60,540 bases of DNA from Candidatus Hydrogenedentota bacterium. Its GTDB lineage: Bacteria; Hydrogenedentota; Hydrogenedentia; Hydrogenedentales; CAITNO01. Numbering within the stretch: position 1 is the stretch's first letter; each line of letters begins with the position of its first letter. The notes under the pieces were generated by a model. That model did no database searches and was not told the DNA's origin. It saw only the letters and a program-made list of their open reading frames with translations. Shown here piece by piece: positions 46,435 through 54,873 of this stretch. Location: positions 1-60,540 of the forward strand of contig JAGPFE010000018.1 of assembly GCA_018056705.1 (NCBI GenBank). Reading direction: 5' to 3'. The translations under genes were made by a program, and so were the position numbers.

Positions 46435-48804
46435 ATGAACTCTTCGCGTCGCTGGACCTGGTTGCCGCTGGTCGTAATCCTGCTGGTTGTTCTCGCGTCG
46501 TGGTGGGCATCCCTCCCCCCCACGCCAAAGCCCGCCACCGCGCCCCCGGATCAATTCTCCGCGGAACGGGCTATGGCTCACCTGAAGGAACTGGCCAGGG
46601 CCCCGCATCCCGCGGGATCCTCCGAAAACGACCGGGTTTTCCAGACGCTTATATCCATCCTGCGGGACCTGAACGTGGAAGTGGAAACCATCGAGGGTCC
46701 CGTGCGCCATGGGGATCGGGGTCTTGTATGGGAACGCGCCGTGCTGGCGCGCGTCCGGGGAACCGACCCCTCCGGCAAGGCCATCGCGGTGGACGCGCAT
46801 TTCGACTCCGTACCGTACGGCCCTGGCGCGGCCGACGATCTTTCCGGGGGCGTGGCCATGCTGGAGGTCTGCCGGGCCCTGAAGTCCCAGCCGCCGTTAC
46901 GTCACGACGTCATCTTTGTCTTTTCGGACCAGGAAGAAGTCGGCGGTGATGGCGCGCGGGCGTTTACCACCCATCCCTGGTACAACGACACCGAGGTGGT
47001 GGTGGGGCTCGAGGTACGCGGGGTCCAGGGACCTTCCCTGATGTTCGAGACCTCGGCCAACAACGGGGCCATCATCCGTCACCTTGCCCGGTCGGGCGCC
47101 CCCACCCGCACGAATTCGATCTTTTTCGGCGTGTATGACCGCCTGCCCTTCGGCAGCAATTTCGGCAAGTACAAGCGGACCCGCCCGGGCTACAACCTGG
47201 CCTTCGTGGATGGATTCTGCTACTACCACACCATGCTGGATCGCCCCGACAAGGTCAGCCTCGCGTCCATTCAGCATCACGGGGAGCACGTGCTGGCGCT
47301 CTGCCGGTACTACGGCAACCTGGAAGACCTGAACCGGGAAAACCTGTACGCGCCCAGCCTGACCTACTTTAACGTGATCGGCGGTAAACTGCTGTACTAT
47401 CCGCCATGGGTGGACAAGGCGCTGCTGGCCCTGGGGCTGATCCTGCTGGGAACCAGCCTGGGGGTGGGGTTCACGCGGGGCGCGTTGCGGCCCGGTGGCC
47501 TGGCAGGGGCGATCGCCCTGGCACTGGTGAGTATCGCGCTGGCGGCACTGGGTGGATTCGCCGGGGGCGTGATCCCGATCTTTTTCTGGCGGGAAACCGC
47601 CCTGTACAGTTACAAGTACTACGCCTGGGCGGGGGGGCTGCTGGCGGCGGGGTTGTGTCTCGCGGTGGCGGGGTGGCGGCGTCCCCGTGTCGCGGAATGG
47701 GCGGCGGCAGGCCTGCTGCTGTGGCTGGTACCGCTCAGCCTGTTTTACCGGTACGCGGAAGAAGGCCTGCATATCGCCGTGTTCCCGCTGCTGGCTGGCG
47801 GGATCGGCCTGCTGGCCGCCTGCCGGAGCGATGAAGGCGCGCCCGGGTGGCCGGGCAGGCTCATCGCGCTGGGATTATGGGCCCCGGTGGTCAGCCTGGT
47901 GACTCCGCTTTCCCTGTACATGCTGCACACGCTGACCAGCGCGTCGATCACGGCGCTGAGCCCGCTGATGGTGCTGCTGCTACTCCTCATGGCGCCCTTG
48001 ACGGAACCCCTGTTTAAAATGAGTTGGAAACCGAGGGGACTGGCGGTGGTGATGCTGCTCCTGGGTGGCGCGGTGGCCCTCGCGGTGGGATGTGTCAAGA
48101 ACCGGCCGTCACCGGACACGCCCGCGCTGAACTGCCTGTGCTATGCCGTGGACTTCCGGGAGGGCAAGGCGTGGTGGCTCAGTTCGGACCGGAACAACGC
48201 GGAATGGTTCCGGGATATTTTCAAAAGGGAATTTCCATTCGGGCTGTACCGGAACGATCCGCCCACGGACGCGTGGACCGCGCGGTATTTCCCGCCGGGA
48301 ACGCCGCGGGAGCCGGTGGAGACCTTTCGTCCCGGGGATCGACGCGCTTACCTGAAGGCGCCGGCCGCCATGCCCCCCTTCGGCCCGCTGGCCATGGAAA
48401 CGCTGGAGCGGACGGAACAGGATGGCATGGTTCACTGGAAGGTCCGGGCGTGGTCGCCGAGGCAGGCGTCGCGTATCTGGATCCGGAACGACAGTACCAG
48501 TCCTCTCACCTCGCTCTCTGGAGATGGAATTCCGTTAAAGGATTGCGCGCCCGGCGAGGATTTTGGTCTGTATTACATGACCGGGAACGGCGTGGAACTG
48601 TCCTTCTCCCTGCCCGCGGGAGAAACCCCCGTGTTCGAAGTCCGGGAAGAATCGTGGGTCATGCCCACGGACATCGAAGGCTATGAACCCCGGCCTCCCC
48701 ACATGGCGCCTGAACCCAACCGGGTACTGGATTTCTACTCGCGGATGCACAGCGAACACGTGTATTCCCTGGCGCGGGTGAGCCCCGAACCCGCCGGGCA
48801 TTGA
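46435..48804 (+). CDS. M28 family zinc peptidase fused to a polytopic membrane domain
   Basis: CAGGAGG precedes the ATG. The 789-residue protein has an N-terminal membrane helix (about 9-25), then an M28 peptidase domain (about 45-285) with His122 and the AHFDSVPYGPGAADDLSGG metal block, FSDQEEVGGDG (Glu167/168, general base and metal), LEVRG, and His in FCYYHTMLD. It is followed by about eight transmembrane helices (330-560) and a soluble C-terminal part. This layout is like ERMP1/Fxna-type M28 peptidases. It probably trims peptides at the outer face of the inner membrane. Confidence 0.88.
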   Translation: MNSSRRWTWLPLVVILLVVLASWWASLPPTPKPATAPPDQFSAERAMAHLKELARAPHPAGSSENDRVFQTLISILRDLNVEVETIEGPVRHGDRGLVWERAVLARVRGTDPSGKAIAVDAHFDSVPYGPGAADDLSGGVAMLEVCRALKSQPPLRHDVIFVFSDQEEVGGDGARAFTTHPWYNDTEVVVGLEVRGVQGPSLMFETSANNGAIIRHLARSGAPTRTNSIFFGVYDRLPFGSNFGKYKRTRPGYNLAFVDGFCYYHTMLDRPDKVSLASIQHHGEHVLALCRYYGNLEDLNRENLYAPSLTYFNVIGGKLLYYPPWVDKALLALGLILLGTSLGVGFTRGALRPGGLAGAIALALVSIALAALGGFAGGVIPIFFWRETALYSYKYYAWAGGLLAAGLCLAVAGWRRPRVAEWAAAGLLLWLVPLSLFYRYAEEGLHIAVFPLLAGGIGLLAACRSDEGAPGWPGRLIALGLWAPVVSLVTPLSLYMLHTLTSASITALSPLMVLLLLLMAPLTEPLFKMSWKPRGLAVVMLLLGGAVALAVGCVKNRPSPDTPALNCLCYAVDFREGKAWWLSSDRNNAEWFRDIFKREFPFGLYRNDPPTDAWTARYFPPGTPREPVETFRPGDRRAYLKAPAAMPPFGPLAMETLERTEQDGMVHWKVRAWSPRQASRIWIRNDSTSPLTSLSGDGIPLKDCAPGEDFGLYYMTGNGVELSFSLPAGETPVFEVREESWVMPTDIEGYEPRPPHMAPEPNRVLDFYSRMHSEHVYSLARVSPEPAGH

Positions 48805-49163
48805 GGCGGCAGGTAACCACCCCGGGATAAAACGGTATCCAGGCCACAAGCCGGTGAGAAGCGGCGGCTCAGCCACTCCCACCCACGCCAGCATACCTGC
48901 CAACACGACCTTCGTCCACATCGCGCGACCTTTTCGCATACACGAATCCTCAAACCCAGTATCAGAGTGAAATTTTATTACATGCCCAACGCACTGGAAA
49001 CTGGTAACCAGGGACGTCGCTGATCGGTGCCCACGGACATCACCCCGGGTTGCAGGAAGGGGAACGCGAGTTATTATTACCTGGTCCAGCACCAGGATTG
49101 CGCGGGCAGGGCGGGTTCTGGCATGCTGAATTATCGCGTCGACCGCGCGAGGGAGGACTTACC
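48805..49163. other. 359-base intergenic region
   Basis: No firm gene is present. On the minus strand an ATG at 48939 with GAGGA spacing opens a signal-like stretch (MWTKVVLAGMLAWVGVAE), but the frame runs on into the M28 gene, so I leave it out. A near-palindrome CTGGTAACCAG sits around 49007-49017. Confidence 0.45.
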
Positions 49164-51002
49164 ATGGGTACACGCGGAAGGACCTTGTCCGGGTGGTTAC
49201 TGACGGGCGTAGTGGCATGGACCGTGACGGGATGGACCGTGGCCGCGGAAACCCCGTCCACGGGCGGGCAGTTCACGCCCTCGGGAGAACTGGCGGCGCG
49301 CCTCGACCTGACGCATCACCGGTTTGACGCGGTCGACGAGCCGGCCTTTTCGGACACGTTCATCCTCCAGGACGTGTCGCTGGATCCGGCCACGCCACGC
49401 CGGTTCCAGGAATTCAGCGGGGACGTTTCGGGACGGTTCCTGGGGGCACTGGCCCTGACGGCCCGGGGCGAAACCGACTGGCAACGGCTGGACCGGCTGG
49501 CAGCCAAGATCATCGCCTGCCAGCGACCGGACGGACGTTTCGGCAACCCGGACCTGCCCTTTGACGCGGCCTCGGTGGGCCGGGACCAGATGGCCCTGCT
49601 GTGGGGTAACGGGCGCCTGCTCACGGGCCTGCTGGAATACTGGCAGGTCCGGCGGAACGACGCGGCCCTCGCGGCGGCCCGGCGGCTGGGTGATTTCCTG
49701 CTGGGCGTGTTCAACGCCTGTTCCACGCCGGAAGTCATCGCGCGGCTGCGGGGCGCGGCAGCCAACGGCTACATCTGCTTCACCCAGTTGAACGAGGGAC
49801 TGGAACTGCTGGCCCGGGCAACCGGCGAGGCGAAATACCGGGAAGCCGCGCGGCGAATGCTGCCGTTGATGGATCCGGCCGCGGAAGGCGCGCAACATAC
49901 CCACGGCTTTTTAACCACCATGCGGGGACACCTGCTGATTCACGAAAGCACGGGCGACCCCACCCTGCTGGACGAAACCCTGTCCCGCTGGCGGGAAATC
50001 GAGTCGGGTAACTTCGTGCTGTACAACGGCGGGGTGCTGGAATACTTCAAGCACGACTACAACCGGGACGAGGGGTGTTCCGAGGCGGACCTGTTCCGGC
50101 TGTGCCTGCAGTGCTGGCAGGCCTCGGGCGAAACGGCATGGCTGGACCGGGCGGAACGGTGCCTGTTCAACGCGCTGTCGGCCTGCCAGTTCGAAACGGG
50201 CGATTTCGGTCACCGGTGCTACGATCACTGGGGATACATCGCCACGCCGGGGCCGGGACGGGCATGGTGGTGCTGCACCATGCACGGCGCGCGGGCCCTC
50301 GCAGACGCGGCCAGGGCCGTCGTCACCGAGCGGGGCCATGCCATCCAGTTAAACCTGTTCACGTCCGGCACCTACAAGGGCGACGCCTGTGAACTGGAAC
50401 TGGCCCGCGTGGGCGGTCAAGGCGGGGCGTTCGATTTCATCGCGCGATACCGCCGGGTTGAACCCGCCGCTCCTGTCCGGGCGCTGCGGATCCGACGTCC
50501 GGCATGGGCGGAAGCCATCACGGTGACGGTCAACGACGAGGCCATCACGCCAAAGGTTGAACAAGGATACCTGGAGATCGAAGGCCCCAGAAAGACCGGG
50601 GATACTGTCCGGGTCAACGTGCTATGCCGGGTCCGGATGCTGTCGCGGGATGGTAACGAGATCACGGATCCCCTGCCAGGCCAGGCCTTCGAAGGGGCGT
50701 TATACGTCGGGCCGTGGCTCATGGCGGTAAGCGCGACCGTCAACCCGATGTTTCACGGGGAGCCGTACCTGGATAACACGATCGAAGTCACGACGTTGCC
50801 GGCGCTGCGGAACGCGGTAACGTTCGCGGACGAAACCCGGTACCCCATGGAAGCGGGTCCACGGCTGGTCGTGCCGTACCGCCACGGCGGCTTTACGGAA
50901 TCCGCGAAGGTAGAACTGCGGCCCATATCGGACCAGACCCGGTATCCGCAGACCACGCTGACCTGCTGGCACCGGTGGGAGAAAATCACGACCACGCCGT
51001 AA
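49164..51002 (+). CDS. GH127-type (DUF1680) beta-L-arabinofuranosidase-like protein
   Basis: The ATG at 49164 has GGGAGG upstream; 38 codons before it in frame carry no signal and are dropped. The 612-residue exported protein has a signal peptide (about 1-28). The body is an (alpha/alpha)6 barrel and beta-sandwich of the GH127 group. Zinc-site residues match HypBA1: Glu303-x-Cys305 and Cys370-Cys371 (WWCCTMHG), where the equivalent of Cys370 is the nucleophile. It also has FTQLNEGLELLARATG and YNRDEGC. It likely removes L-arabinofuranosyl or related sugars outside the cytoplasm. The substrate may differ across the broad family. Confidence 0.85.
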   Translation: MGTRGRTLSGWLLTGVVAWTVTGWTVAAETPSTGGQFTPSGELAARLDLTHHRFDAVDEPAFSDTFILQDVSLDPATPRRFQEFSGDVSGRFLGALALTARGETDWQRLDRLAAKIIACQRPDGRFGNPDLPFDAASVGRDQMALLWGNGRLLTGLLEYWQVRRNDAALAAARRLGDFLLGVFNACSTPEVIARLRGAAANGYICFTQLNEGLELLARATGEAKYREAARRMLPLMDPAAEGAQHTHGFLTTMRGHLLIHESTGDPTLLDETLSRWREIESGNFVLYNGGVLEYFKHDYNRDEGCSEADLFRLCLQCWQASGETAWLDRAERCLFNALSACQFETGDFGHRCYDHWGYIATPGPGRAWWCCTMHGARALADAARAVVTERGHAIQLNLFTSGTYKGDACELELARVGGQGGAFDFIARYRRVEPAAPVRALRIRRPAWAEAITVTVNDEAITPKVEQGYLEIEGPRKTGDTVRVNVLCRVRMLSRDGNEITDPLPGQAFEGALYVGPWLMAVSATVNPMFHGEPYLDNTIEVTTLPALRNAVTFADETRYPMEAGPRLVVPYRHGGFTESAKVELRPISDQTRYPQTTLTCWHRWEKITTTP

Positions 51003-51034
51003 GCCTGGGCGAGGCTCCATGCCAGGCCCGACAC

Positions 51035-51607
51035 TCAGGGGCGGGTGATTTTTTTCTCCTGTTCCCGGATCCTCTGTTCTTCCCTCTGGAATTCAATCCG
51101 GTAACGATCGCGCCCGAAACGGGCGGCCAGCTGGGCCAGTTCCTCTTGGCCCTTGCCGTCGAGTTTACGGCCGTCGATGCCGTAGCGGGGCTTGACCTTC
51201 TGGGTTTTCATGGGCCGGAACCACGCCATGAGGGCAAGGATTATCACGGCGAAAGCCAATTCCACGTACACGATCCACCCGGGATCGTACCGGTCGAGTT
51301 TCCATGGAACGAAGTAGGGCGTGGTCCACTCCACCGCGTCCACGGGCATGCCATCCGGTCGCAGGGCCCTCATGGAGGAACTATTCCGGAACCATGCCGT
51401 CAGGCGGGTCAGGGCGTGCACCACGGTGTGCATGACTAGTAGGTAGATGCTGTACTCAATGGCGTACAGGATGAGCGGCACGCTCCACTTGCGTAGGAGC
51501 ACGATCAGCACCAGCAGCACCACGCCACCGATGCCGTAGAGTACCTGGTTTTCCTGGATGTGGTCCTGAATGGGCTGCAGTTCGTACCAGAGTTCGTCCA
51601 TACGCAT
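51035..51607 (-). CDS. Small membrane protein of unknown function
   Basis: The 190-residue protein has three transmembrane helices: about 24-44 (YGIGGVVLLVLIVLLR), 46-62, and 111-128 (YVELAFAVIILALMAWF). The first pair may be a hairpin. The C-terminal 60 residues are charged and helical (LAARFGRDRYRIEFQREEQRIREQEKK). The ATG has AAGG nearby. A minus-strand TATAAT at about 51633-51638, with no -35, could be its -10. I know no family for it. Confidence 0.55.
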   Translation of the reverse strand: MRMDELWYELQPIQDHIQENQVLYGIGGVVLLVLIVLLRKWSVPLILYAIEYSIYLLVMHTVVHALTRLTAWFRNSSSMRALRPDGMPVDAVEWTTPYFVPWKLDRYDPGWIVYVELAFAVIILALMAWFRPMKTQKVKPRYGIDGRKLDGKGQEELAQLAARFGRDRYRIEFQREEQRIREQEKKITRP

Positions 51608-51664
51608 GCCTACCTTACACGGGAGTCACTATATTATACCCGTGGCTGCTTTCTTTCGCGGCAG

Positions 51665-51694
51665 GAAAGATTGCTCGCCGCGCTCGAAATGACA
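51665..51694 (+). repeat. Degenerate copy of the 37-bp dispersed repeat head
   Basis: GAAAGATTGCTCGCCG..CTCGAAATGACA shares the start and end of the 37-bp head but has lost its centre. It lies between the small membrane protein and the TetR gene. No tandem array follows. Confidence 0.5.
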
Positions 51695-51721
51695 AGGTGA
51701 TAACCCTAAGCTGCTGAAACT

Positions 51722-52366
51722 TCAGACATAGCGGAACTGGGTAGTGAGATGAAATGGCGAAACTTCCTTGTAGCAGGCCCCGTAATAGAACAGGTCGACG
51801 AGGGCGTCGGCCAGTTCATCGGTGAGGATCATCCCGCGGATGTGCGTCTTGGCCATGATGTGGGTGTCCATCAGGCCGATGAAGGCCAGGGTAAGGCTCT
51901 GGGCGTCGCCGCCGGCGAGTTCGGCCCGGTCAAGGCCTTCCTGGATGATTTCGAGAACGCGCTGGAACCGCTTGCGCCGGAAGTCCAGCTTATCAAGGCG
52001 GGGGGCACTGGCGGGCGGCGTGAAATACATCTGGAAGATCAGCCGGATCGCCTGGGGATTCTGCTCGGCCAGGGAAAAGGTCAGGCGCATGACGGCCTTG
52101 AGGCGCCCGAGCGTGTCGGCATACTGGAAGCGGAGCCGGGAAACGGCCTCGAGAAACTCGTTGAAAATAGGTTCGACCAGCCGGCGGAAGAGGTCTTCCT
52201 TGTTTTTGAAGTAGTAATACAACACGGGGCGGGTTACGCCCGCACCGGCGATAATTTCGCGGATGCTGGTGCCGTCATAGCCTTTTTCGGCGAAGAGTTC
52301 GAGGGCGCTTTGCAGCAGCCTGCGTTCGGCCTCGTTTCCGGACTGGGCAGGTAACGGTTCGTTCAT
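51722..52366 (-). CDS. TetR/AcrR family transcriptional regulator
   Basis: The 214-residue protein has an N-terminal helix-turn-helix (about 15-60) with YDGTSIREIIAGAGVTRPVLYYYFKN-type spacing (core TSIREIIAGAGV, YYYFKNKEDLF). Its all-helical C-terminal ligand domain has no assigned ligand. A 15-base palindrome overlies its own -10 (52395-52409), so it probably represses itself. No pump or enzyme gene is adjacent, so targets other than itself are unknown. Confidence 0.9.
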   Translation of the reverse strand: MNEPLPAQSGNEAERRLLQSALELFAEKGYDGTSIREIIAGAGVTRPVLYYYFKNKEDLFRRLVEPIFNEFLEAVSRLRFQYADTLGRLKAVMRLTFSLAEQNPQAIRLIFQMYFTPPASAPRLDKLDFRRKRFQRVLEIIQEGLDRAELAGGDAQSLTLAFIGLMDTHIMAKTHIRGMILTDELADALVDLFYYGACYKEVSPFHLTTQFRYV

Positions 52367-52394
52367 GGGACAACCTTTTTCACTACTTACCGTT

Positions 52395-52409
52395 AATTAT
52401 ACCATAATT
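52395..52409. promoter_or_regulatory. Putative TetR operator over its own promoter
   Basis: AATTAT-ACC-ATAATT is a perfect inverted repeat with a 3-base centre, sitting on the minus-strand -10 of the TetR gene, 29 bases or more upstream of its start. Confidence 0.45.
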
Positions 52410-52424
52410 TAATAAAAATGAAAA
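52396..52424 (-). promoter_or_regulatory. Promoter of the TetR gene
   Basis: On the minus strand: TTTTCA (4 of 6 to -35), 17 bases, then TGg-TATAAT, a perfect extended -10. This is the strongest of the extended -10 sites in the window. Confidence 0.5.
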
Positions 52425-52503
52425 ATGCTCCGACCTATGGACCAGGGAGGAAAGGTGATGGGTTGTTGCGGGAGTAATTTTCTGGAGAGTAAGGGGAAAC
52501 GAA

Positions 52504-52540
52504 AAGATTTCTCCTCACTTCGTTCGTCGAAATGACAGGA
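52504..52540 (+). repeat. 37-bp dispersed repeat head, copy 2
   Basis: It is nearly identical to 35151-35187, with one base different (T for G in the centre). It again ends in AATGACAGGA and again leads into a tandem array. Confidence 0.85.
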
Positions 52541-52660
52541 AGGAGTGAAATGACAGAAAGGAGTGAAATAACGGGAGGGGGTGACAGGACAGGATGGGTG
52601 GAGCAATGGCCAGAAGGGATATTGTTGGGATGACAACAACCGCGCATGACAAACACGAGG
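52541..52660 (+). repeat. Short degenerate array after copy 2
   Basis: Units such as ATGACAGAAAGGAGTGAA (18 bases) repeat about twice and then decay, with ATGACAAC and ATGACAAA remnants to about 52655. The unit shares the ATGACAG start with the first array, but its tail differs. Confidence 0.65.
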
Positions 52661-52684
52661 GAGAAAAGAAAGGCTTGCCGTGTC

Positions 52685-53686
52685 TCACGAAGCGGGTGCA
52701 TAATCCGCCAGCCGCACGCGCAAAACGTATACCCGATCCGAAACGGCGCGGAAATTCAGGCGGGCGGCGTCTTTTTCGGTCATGACCAGCGGTCGCGCAC
52801 CCGCTGGAAAAGACGAGGGCAGCACGGCATGATCCCGTAAGACCATGGTTTCACACCGACGCGCGCCCAGTTGATCCAGCAGCCGGAAAAAGCCCGTGGG
52901 GTCCCCGATAGCGCACAGGACATCCACTTCTCTACCGTGAAAAGCACTTGGGGGTAACAACGAACCATCGGCGAGACGCTCAAAACCCTCGGGGGCATGC
53001 CAGGTCAGGCGGACGGGCGCATGGGGACACCACCGGCGCAACTGGTTAATGAGCGCGTCGAGATCGGCACAGCGGTCGGCATGGGTGATCAGCAGGTGGG
53101 TAGCCCGCGCGGCAGCGGAAGGGTATTCCCTGAGGGTGCCGCGGGGTAACAGAAAGCCATTGCCAAAGGGATTGGCGGCGTTGATCACCAGCACGTTTTC
53201 GTCCCGTTCCAGGGCGACCGACTGGAATCCGTCATCGAGGATGAGGCAATCCGCCCCCCGCTCGATGGCGGCCCGGGCTCCGGCAACCCGGTCCCGACTT
53301 CGCGCGATAATAAGATCCGGCAGCCGCCGGGCGAGCATGGCAGCCTCGTCGCCGATGTGCCGCCAGTCAAGGGGCTGATCCCGCGTCCAGAGGAATGGTT
53401 CGCGCACCGGGGGCGCGCCGTACCCCCGGGTCAGCACGGCCACGCGGCGTCCCGCGGCGAGTTCCGCCATGGCCCGTTCCAGGACAGCCGGCGTTTTACC
53501 GGTACCGCCAGCGGTGAGGTTACCGTAACTGATCACCCGGGCGGGCACCTTCACCCGGGGGGCCGCCAGGCGACGACGCATACCCCAGGCCTGAACGGGC
53601 GTGGCCGCCGCGAGCAGGAGATCCAGCCAGCGGGGAACACGTCCGCCGTGGCGGATGGCCTCCATCCACTCCCGCGGGCGATTCAC
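52685..53686 (-). CDS. lpxK: Tetraacyldisaccharide 4'-kinase LpxK
   Basis: This enzyme phosphorylates the lipid A disaccharide at the 4' position at the inner membrane. The 333-residue protein has an N-terminal amphipathic segment, the P-loop GNLTAGGTGKTP (about 55-66), LTRGYG, and DDGFQS (Walker B-like, about 148). The end of the gene is intact. A GTG start overlaps the dprA stop by 4 bases, so expression is coupled to dprA. It confirms an LPS-bearing outer membrane. Confidence 0.95.
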   Translation of the reverse strand: MNRPREWMEAIRHGGRVPRWLDLLLAAATPVQAWGMRRRLAAPRVKVPARVISYGNLTAGGTGKTPAVLERAMAELAAGRRVAVLTRGYGAPPVREPFLWTRDQPLDWRHIGDEAAMLARRLPDLIIARSRDRVAGARAAIERGADCLILDDGFQSVALERDENVLVINAANPFGNGFLLPRGTLREYPSAAARATHLLITHADRCADLDALINQLRRWCPHAPVRLTWHAPEGFERLADGSLLPPSAFHGREVDVLCAIGDPTGFFRLLDQLGARRCETMVLRDHAVLPSSFPAGARPLVMTEKDAARLNFRAVSDRVYVLRVRLADYAPAS

Positions 53687-54873
53687 CAGCGGTCTCCGGC
53701 GGAACCCCGGGCGGCCGGCGCGAACCGCTGTCCACTGAACTGCCGGGCAAGTCCCTTGAGTTCCAGCATGGTCAGCGCGGCCAGTGCCTCGGGAACGGGA
53801 ATACGGCAGACCATGGCCACTTCATCCACGAAGGAACCCTCCGGATTCAGGGAAGCCAGCACATCCGCCTCGACAGGGGTCAACTCTGGAGCGGGCCCAG
53901 GGAGAGCGGAAGCCTCCGTTGCTCCAGCCTCCCGGGGCGCGTCCATGCCGCTGAAGAGATCGTCCTCCGGCGCGGGATGGGAGGGCTTGCGATAAAATCG
54001 GGCTGGCAACTTGAGTTCCCGCAGGATGTCGTCGGCCGATTCGACCAGTTTCGCGCCTTCCCGGATGAGCCCATGGGGACCCCGGCTGTTCGCGCGGTTC
54101 ACCGGTCCTGGCACCGCGAATACTTCCCGGCCCTGCTCGGCGGCGAGACGCGCGGTAATCAGGGAACCACTGCCCGGGGGCGCCTCCACCACGACTACCC
54201 CCATGGACAAACCACTGATGACGCGGTTACGACGGGGAAAATTTCCCCTGAGGGCTTTCATCCCCATGGGAAACGGCGAGACAACCGCGCCATGGGCGAT
54301 GATGTCTTCCATGAGCCTGGCGTTGATGACGGGAAAGACCTCGTCAACACCACATCCCAGAACAGCGATTGTGCGACCGCCGGCCTGAATCGCGGCGCGA
54401 TGGGCGGCCCCGTCGATCCCTTCCGCCATGCCACTGACGATCGTAATGCCCCGCCGGGCGAGGTCTCCCGCGAGCCGCTCGGCCTGCTCAATACCGTAAG
54501 GAGACGGGCGGCGGGTGCCGACAACGGCCACGGCGTACTGATCCGTTTCGAGGAGGGTTCCGCGGAGAAACAATGCCAGAGGGGGGTCATAGATTTCCGC
54601 GAGACTGGCGGGATAATCCGGACATTCCATCGTGACCAGCCGCGCCCCGCAGGCATCCATCCGTTGTTCCTGCAGGTCGATGTCCACGTGTTCGCGTGCG
54701 AGATGAATCGCCGTGGCGACCTTCTCCCCCACGATTTCGGCCAGGGCCGGTACGGACTGCCGCAGCACAACCCCCGGATCCCGGTAACGGGCCAGCAACC
54801 GGAGAAACAGGGCGCTTCCCACGCCGGGAACCATGGCCAGCGTCAGCCAGTTTTTCTGTTGTGGGGTCAGCAT
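53683..54873 (-). CDS. dprA: DNA-processing protein DprA
   Basis: The ATG at 54873 shares its A with the stop of the HEAT gene (TGATG) and has GGAG 9 bases upstream; an upstream in-frame reading to 55110 lies in the neighbour and is rejected. The 396-residue protein has an N-terminal helical part, then the Rossmann core with VVGTRRPSPYG, SGMAEGIDGAAH, LGCGVDEVFP and PPGSGSLITARLA. A C-terminal winged helix (about 325-385, LTPVEADVLASL) follows. DprA loads RecA on incoming single strands in transformation. recA lies elsewhere in the window. Confidence 0.93.
   Translation of the reverse strand: MLTPQQKNWLTLAMVPGVGSALFLRLLARYRDPGVVLRQSVPALAEIVGEKVATAIHLAREHVDIDLQEQRMDACGARLVTMECPDYPASLAEIYDPPLALFLRGTLLETDQYAVAVVGTRRPSPYGIEQAERLAGDLARRGITIVSGMAEGIDGAAHRAAIQAGGRTIAVLGCGVDEVFPVINARLMEDIIAHGAVVSPFPMGMKALRGNFPRRNRVISGLSMGVVVVEAPPGSGSLITARLAAEQGREVFAVPGPVNRANSRGPHGLIREGAKLVESADDILRELKLPARFYRKPSHPAPEDDLFSGMDAPREAGATEASALPGPAPELTPVEADVLASLNPEGSFVDEVAMVCRIPVPEALAALTMLELKGLARQFSGQRFAPAARGSAGDRW

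Larger units (their letters stand above)
52367..52684. other. 318-base intergenic region with repeats
   Basis: It holds the TetR promoter and operator at its left end and the second copy of the dispersed repeat with a short array on the right. No gene was found. Confidence 0.6.

Noticed and set aside
48535..48939. Possible small signal-bearing protein on the minus strand
   Set aside because: It has a fair ribosome site and a hydrophobic start but overlaps 270 bases of the M28 gene antisense without a stop; chance is more likely.
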